From: Vulcaniibacterium tengchongense | GTDB lineage: Bacteria; Pseudomonadota; Gammaproteobacteria; Xanthomonadales; Xanthomonadaceae | Assembly: GCF_003814555.1 (NCBI RefSeq) | Contig: NZ_RKQN01000002.1 | Span: 744,001 to 808,000, forward strand | Direction: 5' to 3' | Length of the DNA: 64,000 nucleotides | Shown here: piece by piece, positions 47,781 through 55,267 of the stretch | Layout: each line of letters begins with the position of its first letter | Numbering within the stretch: position 1 is the stretch's first letter | Position numbers and translations under genes: made by a program | The notes under the pieces: generated by a model | Seen by the model: the letters and a program-made list of their open reading frames with translations, nothing else | Database searches by the model: none | What the model was told of the DNA's origin: nothing

Positions 47781-48068
47781 CCGCGGGAGGTCCCGCGGGG
47801 CCGCGGTCGCCCCTCGCCCCGGGCGCCGCGGGGCCGCTGTTCTTCGGCTGCGGATCCAAGGCACGGATGGAGCGGCTTGTCCGGCATGTCGCCCGGGGCA
47901 CAGCGCACCTTGGGCGATGCCCAATGCCGCAGTCGCGATGGCACGGTGCTGTCCGCGCCGGCAGTCCGTGGAAGGCGATGCCTTGTCCGTTCCCGTCCGC
48001 GTCGATCCGCGCGGTTTCTTTGCGCCTGCGCCGAGCCTCACGGCGAGGCGTGGAGCGGGGCCTCGGCC

Positions 48069-48962
48069 TCAGACGTCGCCGTCCTCCAGCCAGCCCTCGC
48101 CGCTGCCGCGCTGGTAGACCGTGTCGGTGTCGAGCACCGCGCCGGCCGGGATCGAGTCCTGCCGCGCCAGCCTGGCGTAGATCGGCGCGAAGTCCGGCGC
48201 GGTCGCCTCGATCAGCTGCTCGTAGCTGTCGATCACGAAGTAGGTCTTCTGATAGGTGTCGATGCGGTAGCGCGTGCGCATGATCCGCTCGAGATCGAAG
48301 CCGATCCGGTTCGGCGCGGCCGATTCCAGGCAGTGGATCGATTCGCTCTTCGACGAGACGATGCCGCTGCCGTAGATGCGCAGGCCGCCGTTCTCGCGGA
48401 TCAGGCCGAACTCGACCGTGTACCAGTACAGCCGGGTGAGGTTCACCAGCGCGGCGGGGCCGATGCCGTGCGCCTTCACCCCACCCAGGCCGTAGTGCTG
48501 CATGTAGTCGGCGAACACCGGGTTCATCAGCAGCGGCACGTGGCCGAACAGGTCGTGGAACAGGTCCGGCTCGCTCAGGTAGTCGAGCTGCTCCGGCCGG
48601 CGGATCCACCAGGTCACCGGGAAGCGCCGGTGCGCCAGGTGGTCGAAGAAGGTCAGCTCCGGCAGCAGGCCCTCGACGCCGACCAGCTCCCAGCCGGTGG
48701 CGCGGCGCAGCTGCCGGTTCAGGTCGTCGAAGCGGGGAATGCGGTCGGGCGTCATGCCCATCGCCGCCTGGGTGCGCAGGAACTCCTCGCTGGCGCGGCC
48801 GACCAGCACCTCGCGCTGGCGCGCGAACAGCGTCGCCCAGACCTCGTGGTCGGTCGGCGTGTAGCGGGCCCAGGGCTGCTCGACCACGGCGGTCGTATAC
48901 ACCGGCACGTAGCCCTTGTCGGTGAGCTGGTGTTCGACGCGGCGGGGCGTGGCGGCGTTCAT
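48069..48962 (-). CDS. phhA: Phenylalanine 4-monooxygenase
   Basis: A 297-residue tetrahydropterin-dependent non-haem iron enzyme that hydroxylates phenylalanine to tyrosine, the first step of phenylalanine breakdown. Iron ligands His136, His141 and Glu184 lie in FHDLFGHVPLL and YWYTVEFGL; the pterin-binding VEGLLPELTFFDHLAHRRFPV block precedes them. Length matches bacterial PhhA (about 260-300). GAGGAG lies eight bases before the ATG. It is divergent from an Lrp-type regulator with 123 bases between the starts, so control by that regulator is likely. Confidence 0.97.
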   Translation of the reverse strand: MNAATPRRVEHQLTDKGYVPVYTTAVVEQPWARYTPTDHEVWATLFARQREVLVGRASEEFLRTQAAMGMTPDRIPRFDDLNRQLRRATGWELVGVEGLLPELTFFDHLAHRRFPVTWWIRRPEQLDYLSEPDLFHDLFGHVPLLMNPVFADYMQHYGLGGVKAHGIGPAALVNLTRLYWYTVEFGLIRENGGLRIYGSGIVSSKSESIHCLESAAPNRIGFDLERIMRTRYRIDTYQKTYFVIDSYEQLIEATAPDFAPIYARLARQDSIPAGAVLDTDTVYQRGSGEGWLEDGDV

Positions 48963-49005
48963 GCGGGGGCTCCTCGGCTACGCCCCGACTCTAGCCCCGC
49001 CCCCG

Positions 49006-49060
49006 CGCAATGGGATTGCGTTGTTGCGCTGACAAGCGGTTGCGGCGCAATATCCTTGCG
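49006..49060. promoter_or_regulatory. Array of TTGCG/CGCAA half-sites between phhA and the Lrp-type gene
   Basis: Six copies of TTGCG or its complement lie within 55 bases: 49006-49010, 49016-49020, 49024-49028, 49040-49044, 49046-49050 and 49056-49060. They form dyads, including CGCAAT-GGG-ATTGCG, TTGCG-G-CGCAA and CGCAA-TATCC-TTGCG. The 15-base dyads match the size of Lrp/AsnC sites, and the array lies exactly between the divergent starts. Confidence 0.62.
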
Positions 49061-49085
49061 TCGAACGGACGAGGAAAGCACGAAC

Positions 49086-49562
49086 ATGGCCGCCGTCGAG
49101 CTCGACCGCACCGACCTGCTGCTGCTTGCCGAGCTGCAGCGCCACGGCCGCCAGACCAATGCCGAACTGGCCGAGCGCGTGCACCTGTCGCCCTCGGCCT
49201 GCCTGCGCCGGGTGCAGCGGCTGGAGCGCGAGGGCGTGATCGCCGGCTACCGCGCCGAGGTCGACCCCGAGCGCCTCGGCCTGGGCCTGCAGGCGTTCGT
49301 CCGCGTGCAGCTGGGCCGGCACGACGCCGAGGCCATCGCCGCCTTCGCCGAATTCGTCAACGCCTGGGACGAGGTCGTCGCCTGCCACGCCCTGACCGGC
49401 GACATGGACTACCTGCTGCAGATCGTGGTGCAGGACCTGGAGCACTTCTCCCGCTTCCTGCTCGACCGCCTGCTCAACCAGGCCGGCGTCGCCGACGTCA
49501 ATTCCAGCTTCGTGCTGCGCACGGTCAAGGCGTTCGGCGGGATGCCGCTGCCGGGGCGGTGA
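49086..49562 (+). CDS. Lrp/AsnC-family transcriptional regulator
   Basis: A 158-residue regulator: N-terminal AsnC-type helix-turn-helix (LDRTDLLLLAELQRHGRQTNAELAERVHLSPSACLRRVQRLE, shortened here as residues 5-46) and a C-terminal RAM/ACT-like effector domain (about 70-150; VACHALTGDMDYLLQIVVQD). GAGGAAA precedes the ATG at 49086. It is divergent from phhA and probably senses an amino acid such as phenylalanine and controls phhA and itself. The long frame upstream of 49086 is antisense to phhA. Confidence 0.94.
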   Translation: MAAVELDRTDLLLLAELQRHGRQTNAELAERVHLSPSACLRRVQRLEREGVIAGYRAEVDPERLGLGLQAFVRVQLGRHDAEAIAAFAEFVNAWDEVVACHALTGDMDYLLQIVVQDLEHFSRFLLDRLLNQAGVADVNSSFVLRTVKAFGGMPLPGR

Positions 49563-49565
49563 GCT

Positions 49566-49802
49566 TCAGTCGAGGCCGCGCAGCCCGGGCGCGAACAGGC
49601 CGAGCACGAACCAGCCGGCATGCAGCAGCCAGATCAGGCCGACGTAGAGCTTGATCTGCTCGGCGTTCCACAGCGACGCGCGCAGGTCGATCAGCAGGCC
49701 GGCCGGCCAGCCCTCCAGCCACTCCGCGCCGCCGCGGCGCAGCACCCACCAGCACAGCAGGCTGCTGGCCGCGAACAACAGGCACCACCAGAACAGGCTC
49801 AT
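49566..49802 (-). CDS. Small two-helix membrane protein, unknown function
   Basis: A 78-residue protein with a hydrophobic N-terminal segment (residues 2-21, SLFWWCLLFAASSLLCWWVL) and a second one near 52-72 (KLYVGLIWLLHAGWFVLGLF). It is rich in tryptophan. The stop lies three bases past the convergent Lrp-type gene's stop codon. No family was recognised. Start and length are plausible, but coding status rests on hydrophobic pattern and lack of alternatives. Confidence 0.62.
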   Translation of the reverse strand: MSLFWWCLLFAASSLLCWWVLRRGGAEWLEGWPAGLLIDLRASLWNAEQIKLYVGLIWLLHAGWFVLGLFAPGLRGLD

Positions 49803-49883
49803 GGCGATCGGGTCTCCGGGCGAAGGCGCAGGCGGGGCATGGGCGGGTGTGCGAAAGCGGATCGTCGGCGGTCCGGGAGCGGC

Positions 49884-50918
49884 CTACCGGCGCTGCGCCA
49901 GGAACGCCGCCGACCGCTCCAGCGCCAGCCGCCCGGCGGCCGTGTCCAGATCGAACTGGTACTCGTGCGGCAGAGCGGGTACATGGTGGCCCGGAAAGAA
50001 CAGCGCGTCGACCGCCACGCCTTGGCGGCGCAGCGCCGCGGCGAAGGCGCGCGACTGCGGCGCGAGCGGGTCGGCGTTGCCGGCCGAGACGAACGCCGGC
50101 GGGAAATCCGGCGTGACGTAGCGGATCACCGCCGCCGCCGCGATGCCCGGGTCGCGCAGGAAATCCTTCCGGCCGCTGTAGGACCACAGCAAGGTCTCGA
50201 GCAGGCCGGCGTAGGGGCCGTCGGAATTCGCCATCGTGACGTCGTAGGCGCCGCAGTAGAGGAGCACGCCGCGCAGCTGCGCGCGCGCGAGCGGCGCGCC
50301 GATGCCGACCCGCGCGGCGTATGCCGGGGAAGCGACGATGTTCGCCATCTGCGCGACGATCTGCGCCCCGGCGGAGTCGCCGGCAAGGAACAGCCGGGTG
50401 CGGTCGATGCGCAGCCGCGGCGCTTCGCGGTCGAGATAGCGCAGCGCCGCGGCGAGCTGCCGCAGCGGGGTCGGGTAGGTCGCGCCCGGCGCGATCGAGT
50501 AGTTCACCGCCACCACCGCGTAGCCGCGCGCGGCCAGGATCCGCGCGTAGTTCGCCACGTCGTTCTTGTTGCCCGACACCCAACCGCCGCCGTGCACCCA
50601 CACCACCGCGGGCAGCGCCCGCCCGGCGGCGAGCGGCGCGGGACGGTAGACGTCGAGGCGTGCGTCGCGGTCGCCCGGTGCGTACGGCAGATCGCGCTGC
50701 GCGGCCACCCCGGGCGGCACGTGCTTGGCGAGCGCGGCCGACATCCGCGCCGATTCCTGGTCGAAGGCATGGCGGACCAGCAGCGCGGCGGGCCAGGGGC
50801 TGAGCCGGAACGCGGCGTAGCCGGCGAGCGCCAGGCCCAGGCCGAAGCCCCACGCCAGGAGCCTTTTCGCGCGCGCCGCGAACCCTTGCCGCCGCATCCC
50901 TCGCATCCTCGCGTCCAT
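49884..50918 (-). CDS. Alpha/beta hydrolase (HSL/esterase family)
   Basis: A 344-residue hydrolase with an N-terminal membrane anchor or signal segment (about residues 20-38, LLAWGFGLGLALAGYAAFRL). The oxyanion-hole motif HGGGW is at 109-113, the nucleophile motif GDSAG (Ser182) at 180-184, the acid in SAGNADPLAPQ and the histidine in FFPGHHVPALPHEYQF. These are the hormone-sensitive-lipase family hallmarks, so it likely cleaves small esters. The start may instead be Met5 or Met8. It is one of a run of leftward genes. Confidence 0.88.
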   Translation of the reverse strand: MDARMRGMRRQGFAARAKRLLAWGFGLGLALAGYAAFRLSPWPAALLVRHAFDQESARMSAALAKHVPPGVAAQRDLPYAPGDRDARLDVYRPAPLAAGRALPAVVWVHGGGWVSGNKNDVANYARILAARGYAVVAVNYSIAPGATYPTPLRQLAAALRYLDREAPRLRIDRTRLFLAGDSAGAQIVAQMANIVASPAYAARVGIGAPLARAQLRGVLLYCGAYDVTMANSDGPYAGLLETLLWSYSGRKDFLRDPGIAAAAVIRYVTPDFPPAFVSAGNADPLAPQSRAFAAALRRQGVAVDALFFPGHHVPALPHEYQFDLDTAAGRLALERSAAFLAQRR

Positions 50919-50970
50919 CGCTCCCCGCCCCGCCGGGCCTCGCCCGAAGGCGGCCGCCCGCAGGGTAGCG

Positions 50971-51468
50971 CTAAGCGGCGCCGGTAGCGAGCGCGGCCAT
51001 CGCCTCCGGCGTCCAGGTGCACACGCCCTTTTCGCGCACGCCGGCGCCGAGCCCGCGGTAGAAGCCGATCGCGCGCGCGTTGCCGGTCTCCACCGTCCAG
51101 CGCGCGAAGGCGTAGCCGCGCGCCAGGCACTCGCGCGCGACCGCCGCCATCAGGCGCTTGCCGACCCCGGCGCCGCGCGCCGCCGCCGCGACGAAGACGT
51201 CGTCGACGTGCAGGTACTCCCGGCCGTACCAGATCGAGTACTGGACCGTGTAGGACACGAAGCCGACCGGCGCGCCGTCGAGCTCGGCGATGAACGCGGC
51301 GAACGCCGGCCGCTCGCCGAAGCCGTGGCGTCGCAGCGTGTCCTCGTCGGTGCGGACGTAGGACGAGAAGCCCTCGTGCGCGGCCAGCGCGCGGATCAGC
51401 CCGAGCAGCGCCGCGGCGTCGTGGCGTCCGGCTTTCCTGACGATCGGGCCGGGTGCAGTCGCGATCAT
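50971..51468 (-). CDS. GNAT-family N-acetyltransferase
   Basis: A 165-residue acetyltransferase close to the spermidine/diamine N-acetyltransferase type: IVRKAGRHDAAALLGLIRALAAHE at the start, FAAFIAELDGAPVGFVSYTVQYSIWYG, the acetyl-CoA loop HVDDVFVAAAARGAGVGKRLM, and ETGNARAIGFYRGLGA. The substrate is not certain, but the YGREYLHVDD pattern is shared with SSAT-like proteins. Its ATG overlaps the stop codon of the upstream lipoprotein gene (ATGA). Confidence 0.9.
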   Translation of the reverse strand: MIATAPGPIVRKAGRHDAAALLGLIRALAAHEGFSSYVRTDEDTLRRHGFGERPAFAAFIAELDGAPVGFVSYTVQYSIWYGREYLHVDDVFVAAAARGAGVGKRLMAAVARECLARGYAFARWTVETGNARAIGFYRGLGAGVREKGVCTWTPEAMAALATGAA

Positions 51469-51821
51469 GCGCCGGACGACCCAACGCCGCCGTCCCCGGC
51501 GATCGGGCGCGGCGTGCCGGGCAAGGCGTAGCTGATCACGGCCTGCCGCGGCTTCCGCTTGAAGCGCGTGGCGATCGCCGCGCGCGACAAGGCGCCGATC
51601 TCTTCGGTGCCGCGGCCGTGGGGAATGCCGTCGAAGGCGACGGTCACGTCGCTCGGCGCGCCGTTGCGCCAGTTGAAGCCGACGCTCGGCTTGGCGCCGA
51701 CCGCGCGCCCCCGGGCCTTCGCGACCTGCTGCGAATGCTCGAATCCTTCGCCCAGCGTCTCGGCCATGCCGCATCCGGCCAGCGCGTCGGCCAGGCGCAG
51801 CGACGGCAGCAAGCGTTTCAT
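51465..51821 (-). CDS. Putative lipoprotein, unknown function
   Basis: A 118-residue protein with a short signal (MKRLLPSLRLADALAGC) and lipobox LAGC at Cys17. The mature part contains VGAKPSVGFNWRNGAPSDVT and GTEEIGALSRAAIATRFKRK. A purine-rich GGGGGAGG tract directly precedes the ATG. It overlaps the acetyltransferase gene by four bases. No known family was recognised. Confidence 0.66.
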   Translation of the reverse strand: MKRLLPSLRLADALAGCGMAETLGEGFEHSQQVAKARGRAVGAKPSVGFNWRNGAPSDVTVAFDGIPHGRGTEEIGALSRAAIATRFKRKPRQAVISYALPGTPRPIAGDGGVGSSGA

Positions 51822-51886
51822 CCTCCCCCTCCCCTCGATGTTGTCCCCGAGCACCGGCGGCCGCGCGCGCCTGCGCGCGCGGCCGC

Positions 51887-52285
51887 TCATCCCTGGCCCG
51901 GCGCCGGCGCGAGCAGGTTGGCGTCGCGCGCCAGCAGCCAGCGGCCGTTTTCCTTGCGCAGGACCGACAAGGTGTGCCCCGCGCGGGTGATCGGCGCGCC
52001 GCCGGGCGGCGTGGCGACCACGGTGAGCCGGGCCCACAGGAAGGCCCAGTCGCCGAGCACGCGGATCTCTTGGATCTCGCTGGCGCCGTCGAACCGCGGC
52101 GCGTCCGTCCCGGCCTGGGCCGCGGCCGCCGCGGCGAAGTCCGCCTTGCGCATCGGCCGCTGCCCGGGCACGAGGAACACCGCATCGTCCGCGATCAGCG
52201 ACAGCACCGTCCCGGCATCGCCGGCCTTCGTCGCCGCCATCCAGGTGGAGACGAGCTCGCGGATCGCATCTTCGTCGCTGCGCAT
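51887..52285 (-). CDS. SnoaL/SgcJ-like small protein (nuclear transport factor 2 fold)
   Basis: A 132-residue protein with the NTF2-like pattern: EDAIRELVSTWMAATKAGDAGTVLSLIADDAVFLVPGQRPM, then a strand-rich second half (VLGDWAFLWARLTVVATPPG and GHTLSVLRKENGRWLLARDANLL). This is the SgcJ/EcaC or DUF4440-type family. A second start four codons upstream (52297) is possible. No catalytic residues can be assigned. It runs with the leftward genes and is 65 bases upstream of the lipoprotein gene. Confidence 0.84.
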   Translation of the reverse strand: MRSDEDAIRELVSTWMAATKAGDAGTVLSLIADDAVFLVPGQRPMRKADFAAAAAAQAGTDAPRFDGASEIQEIRVLGDWAFLWARLTVVATPPGGAPITRAGHTLSVLRKENGRWLLARDANLLAPAPGQG

Positions 52286-52371
52286 GCGGCCTCCCATCGC
52301 GCGCCGGGGCGGCGCGGTCGCGGTGCGATGCTGTGCCCGCGCCGCGGGCCTGTCAACGCGGAGCGCCGGCC

Positions 52372-53412
52372 TCACTTGGCCGCGGCGCGCGCGCCGCCGG
52401 CGTCGCAATCCTTGCCGCGGCCGAGCAGCCGGCCCAGGCCGAAGCGGCCGGGCGCGCAGGCCTTGAGCGGCGCCGCGGCCGGCGCGGGCCTGGGCGTCTG
52501 CGCGGCGACGCGCGCGCGCCGCAGCTGCTCCAGCTTGGCCTTGATCTGCGGCATCGCCGCCAGCGCAGCGCGCTCGCCCTCGAGGATGGCGCGGTTCTTC
52601 TGCTCGAACGCGGCGGCGCCGATGTCCAGCACCGCCGGGCGGATCACCACGTCGGCGCGCGCCAGTTCCTGCGCGCCGAGGCGCTGGCCCATGATCGTGA
52701 TCGACTGGTTGACGGTGCCGAGCAGGCCGTCGGGCTTGCGGCCGTCGGCCTTGCTGGAGATGTCCACCGCGATCACGAAGTCGGCGCCGAGCTGGCGCGC
52801 GGCGTCCACCGGCACCGGGCTGACCACGCCGCCATCGACGTAATGCGCCTTGCCGATCGGCACCGGCTCGAACACGCCGGGGATGCTGCTGGACGCGCGC
52901 ACCGCCTGGCCGGTGTTGCCGCGCACGAACACGGTGCGCTTGCCGGTCTCCAGTTCGGTCGCGACCGCCGCGAACGGCTTGGGCAGCTTCTCGATCGGGC
53001 GCTTGCCGACCAGCTCGTTGACGTAGTCCTGCAGCTTCTGGCCCTTCACCACGCCGCCGGAGAACAGGCTGACGTCGCGGATCTTCGCCTCGTCCAGGGC
53101 GAAGGCGTGCTCCTGCATCCGGAACGCGTCCATGCCGCTGGCGTAGAGCGCGCCGACCACGCTGCCGGCGCTGGTGCCGGCGACGATCTCCGGCTGCAGG
53201 CCGTTGGCCTCGAGCATCTTGATCACGCCGATGTGGGCGAAGCCCTTGGCGGCGCCGCCGCCGAGCGCCAGGCCGATGCGGATCTTCGGCGGCGGGGGCG
53301 GCGGCGCGACCGCCGCCGGCGGCGGGACCGGCTTGACGTTCCCGCCGCAGGCGCCGAGCAGCAAGGCGAGCAGGCACGATGGCAGGAAGCGCGAGCGGCG
53401 GAACGGATTCAT
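52372..53412 (-). CDS. Patatin-like phospholipase lipoprotein (RssA-like)
   Basis: A 346-residue patatin-family hydrolase. Residues 1-22 are a lipoprotein signal (LALLLGAC, Cys22), then a Pro-rich linker. The oxyanion segment GGGAAKG is at 51-57, the nucleophile motif GTSAG (Ser81) at 79-83, and the catalytic Asp193 in DGG completes the dyad. It probably hydrolyses phospholipids or acyl esters in the envelope. The ATG at 53412 gives a clean signal peptide; upstream in-frame ATGs at 53424 and 53448 are possible. The C-terminus is an Ala/Pro-rich low-complexity tail. Confidence 0.91.
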   Translation of the reverse strand: MNPFRRSRFLPSCLLALLLGACGGNVKPVPPPAAVAPPPPPPKIRIGLALGGGAAKGFAHIGVIKMLEANGLQPEIVAGTSAGSVVGALYASGMDAFRMQEHAFALDEAKIRDVSLFSGGVVKGQKLQDYVNELVGKRPIEKLPKPFAAVATELETGKRTVFVRGNTGQAVRASSSIPGVFEPVPIGKAHYVDGGVVSPVPVDAARQLGADFVIAVDISSKADGRKPDGLLGTVNQSITIMGQRLGAQELARADVVIRPAVLDIGAAAFEQKNRAILEGERAALAAMPQIKAKLEQLRRARVAAQTPRPAPAAAPLKACAPGRFGLGRLLGRGKDCDAGGARAAAK

Positions 53413-53491
53413 CGCAGTGGCCATGGGGGAGCGCGGCCGGCGGAGCATACACGCCGCCGGCCGGGTGCGGACGGGCGCGACGCGGCCTTGC

Positions 53492-54511
53492 TCAGAAGCC
53501 GTTGTCGCCGTCGAGGATGCGGCCCAGCCCGCCCAGCACCGAGCCTTCGCCGCGGGCCTGGCCGCCGCCCTGCGGCGCCGCGGCGAACATGCGCGCGGCC
53601 ATGCGCGAGAACGGCAGCGACTGCAGCCAGACCTTGCCCGGCCCGGTCAGGGTGGCCAGGAACAGGCCCTCGCCGCCGAAGAACATGGTCTTGACCCCGC
53701 CGACCATCCGCACGTCCATGCTGACGGTGTCGTGGTAGGCGACCACGCAGCCGGTGTCGACGTCGAGGCGTTCGCCGGCGCGCAGCTCGCGCTCGACCAC
53801 GGTGCCGCCGGCGTGCACGAACACCCAGCCGTCGCCTTCCAGCTTCTGCATGACGAAGCCCTCGCCGCCGAACAGGCCGGTGAGGATGCGGCGCTGCAGG
53901 GCGATGCCGACCGACACCCCGCGCGCGCCGGCGAGGAAGCTGTCCTTCTGGCAGATCAGCCGGCCGCCGTGCTCGTCCAGCTTCATCGCCAGCACCGTGC
54001 CCGGGTAGGGCGCGGCGAAGGCGACGTGCGCCTTGCCCTGGCCGGTGTGGGTGAACATCGTGGTGAACAGGCTTTCGCCGGTCAGCACGCGCTTGCCGGC
54101 CGAGAACAGCTTGTCCATGAAGCCGCCGCCCTGGCCGCTGTGGCGGCCGTCGCCGAACACGGTGTCCATCTGCACCGAGGCGTCCTTGTACATCAGCGCG
54201 CCGGCTTCGGCGATCGCGCTCTCGCCCGGGTCGAGTTCGATCTCGACGAACGGCATGTCGTTGCCGACGATGCGGAAGTCGATGTCGTCGCTGCGCCGGC
54301 TGGCCATCGACGGCAGCGGCGGCAGCTGCGGCGGCGCGGCCTCCAGCGCCTCGGCGAACTCCGGCATCGCGCGCACCTTCTGCCAGCCGGACAGGCCCTC
54401 GCGCCAGCACAGGTCGTCGGGATGGGCGCGCGCGTGCGCGGCGGCGGCGTCGGCGTCGAGCGGGCCGATGCGCTGCTGGCTGCCGGGGGAGACGAAGTAC
54501 CAATGGCTCAT
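53492..54511 (-). CDS. AIM24/TIGR00266-family protein with N-terminal GYF_2 domain
   Basis: A 339-residue soluble protein. Residues 1-52 (WYFVSPGSQQRIGPLDADAA, LCWREGLSGWQKV) form a GYF_2 domain. A linker is followed by an AIM24-like beta-prism domain (about 78-300) with the repeated blocks GGFMDKLFSAGKRVLTGESLF, GVSVGIALQRRILTGLFGGEGFVMQKLEG and VGGVKTMFFGGEGLFLATLTGPG. Function is unknown. Homologues may bind membranes or proteins, and the GYF_2 module probably mediates peptide or membrane recruitment. Confidence 0.9.
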   Translation of the reverse strand: MSHWYFVSPGSQQRIGPLDADAAAAHARAHPDDLCWREGLSGWQKVRAMPEFAEALEAAPPQLPPLPSMASRRSDDIDFRIVGNDMPFVEIELDPGESAIAEAGALMYKDASVQMDTVFGDGRHSGQGGGFMDKLFSAGKRVLTGESLFTTMFTHTGQGKAHVAFAAPYPGTVLAMKLDEHGGRLICQKDSFLAGARGVSVGIALQRRILTGLFGGEGFVMQKLEGDGWVFVHAGGTVVERELRAGERLDVDTGCVVAYHDTVSMDVRMVGGVKTMFFGGEGLFLATLTGPGKVWLQSLPFSRMAARMFAAAPQGGGQARGEGSVLGGLGRILDGDNGF

Positions 54512-54611
54512 GGCGGCGTTGTTCCGGGGAGTCGAAAGCCGCGAGTGTAGCCGCGCGCGATGGCGCGGCACCGGTCGAAGGTCACCGGCGCGGCGCGCGG
54601 CCGCGGCACGT

Positions 54612-55267
54612 TCAGTTCTCGGCCAGCGCGCCCGCGCGGCGTGGCGGGCGTGCAGCGCGGCGGTGTCGAACAGCGGCCCCTCGGCGTCGCCCTCGCCTAC
54701 CAGCAGGCCGGCCCCGGTGCAGCCCGGGATCACGCCCTGCGCGCCGCGCGCGACCGGGCCGGCGACCACCCGGCGGTATCGCGCGCGCGAGGGTTCGCGG
54801 ACCACGCCGCGGCCCAGCTCGTCGTAGACGGCCCGGTGCACGAGCGTGCGCTGCCCGGCGTCGGGCACCGGCACCTCCAGGCCATGCCGCTCGGCCTGGC
54901 GCTCGCGGCAGAAGGGCTCCTCCATGGTGAAGCGGGTGCCGGGCAGGCCGACCCGGCCGCGGGCGCGGATCGCCTGGGCGGTGGGGTCGGCGATGTGCAG
55001 CAAGGACAACCCGCCCGCGGCTTCGACCGCGCGGCGACCCGGTGCATGGTCGGTGCAGAGCACCCGCAACTGCGCGCCGCCGGCGCGCAGCGCCCGCGCG
55101 GCGCCGTCCCGCGTCGCAGGCGCTCGATCGGGGCGGGTCGACGCTGTACAGCAGCGGGCGCGCCGAACGCAGCCCGCCGCATCGCTCGCGCACCGTCTCG
55201 TTGATCGGCCGGCAGTACGGCAGGGTCGATCCCGGCTCATCCCGCCGAGCAGGCCGAGCGTCTTCAT
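54612..55267 (-). pseudogene. Decayed aspartate/glutamate racemase-family gene
   Basis: From the ATG at 55267 the frame reads KTLGLLGGMS, the family start. Homology then jumps frames: INETVRERCGGLRSARPLLYSVD in another frame, then SLLHIADPTAQAIRARGRVGLPGTRFTMEEPF, VIPGCTGAGLLVGEGDAEGPLFDT back in the first, and finally a third shift giving ALAEN-stop at 54612. At least three indels break the gene. The catalytic cysteine contexts (LCTDHAP-like and GCTGAG) are altered from LCTNT and GCTEI. The start overlaps the stop of the M28 peptidase gene, so it was once the downstream partner. Confidence 0.8.
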
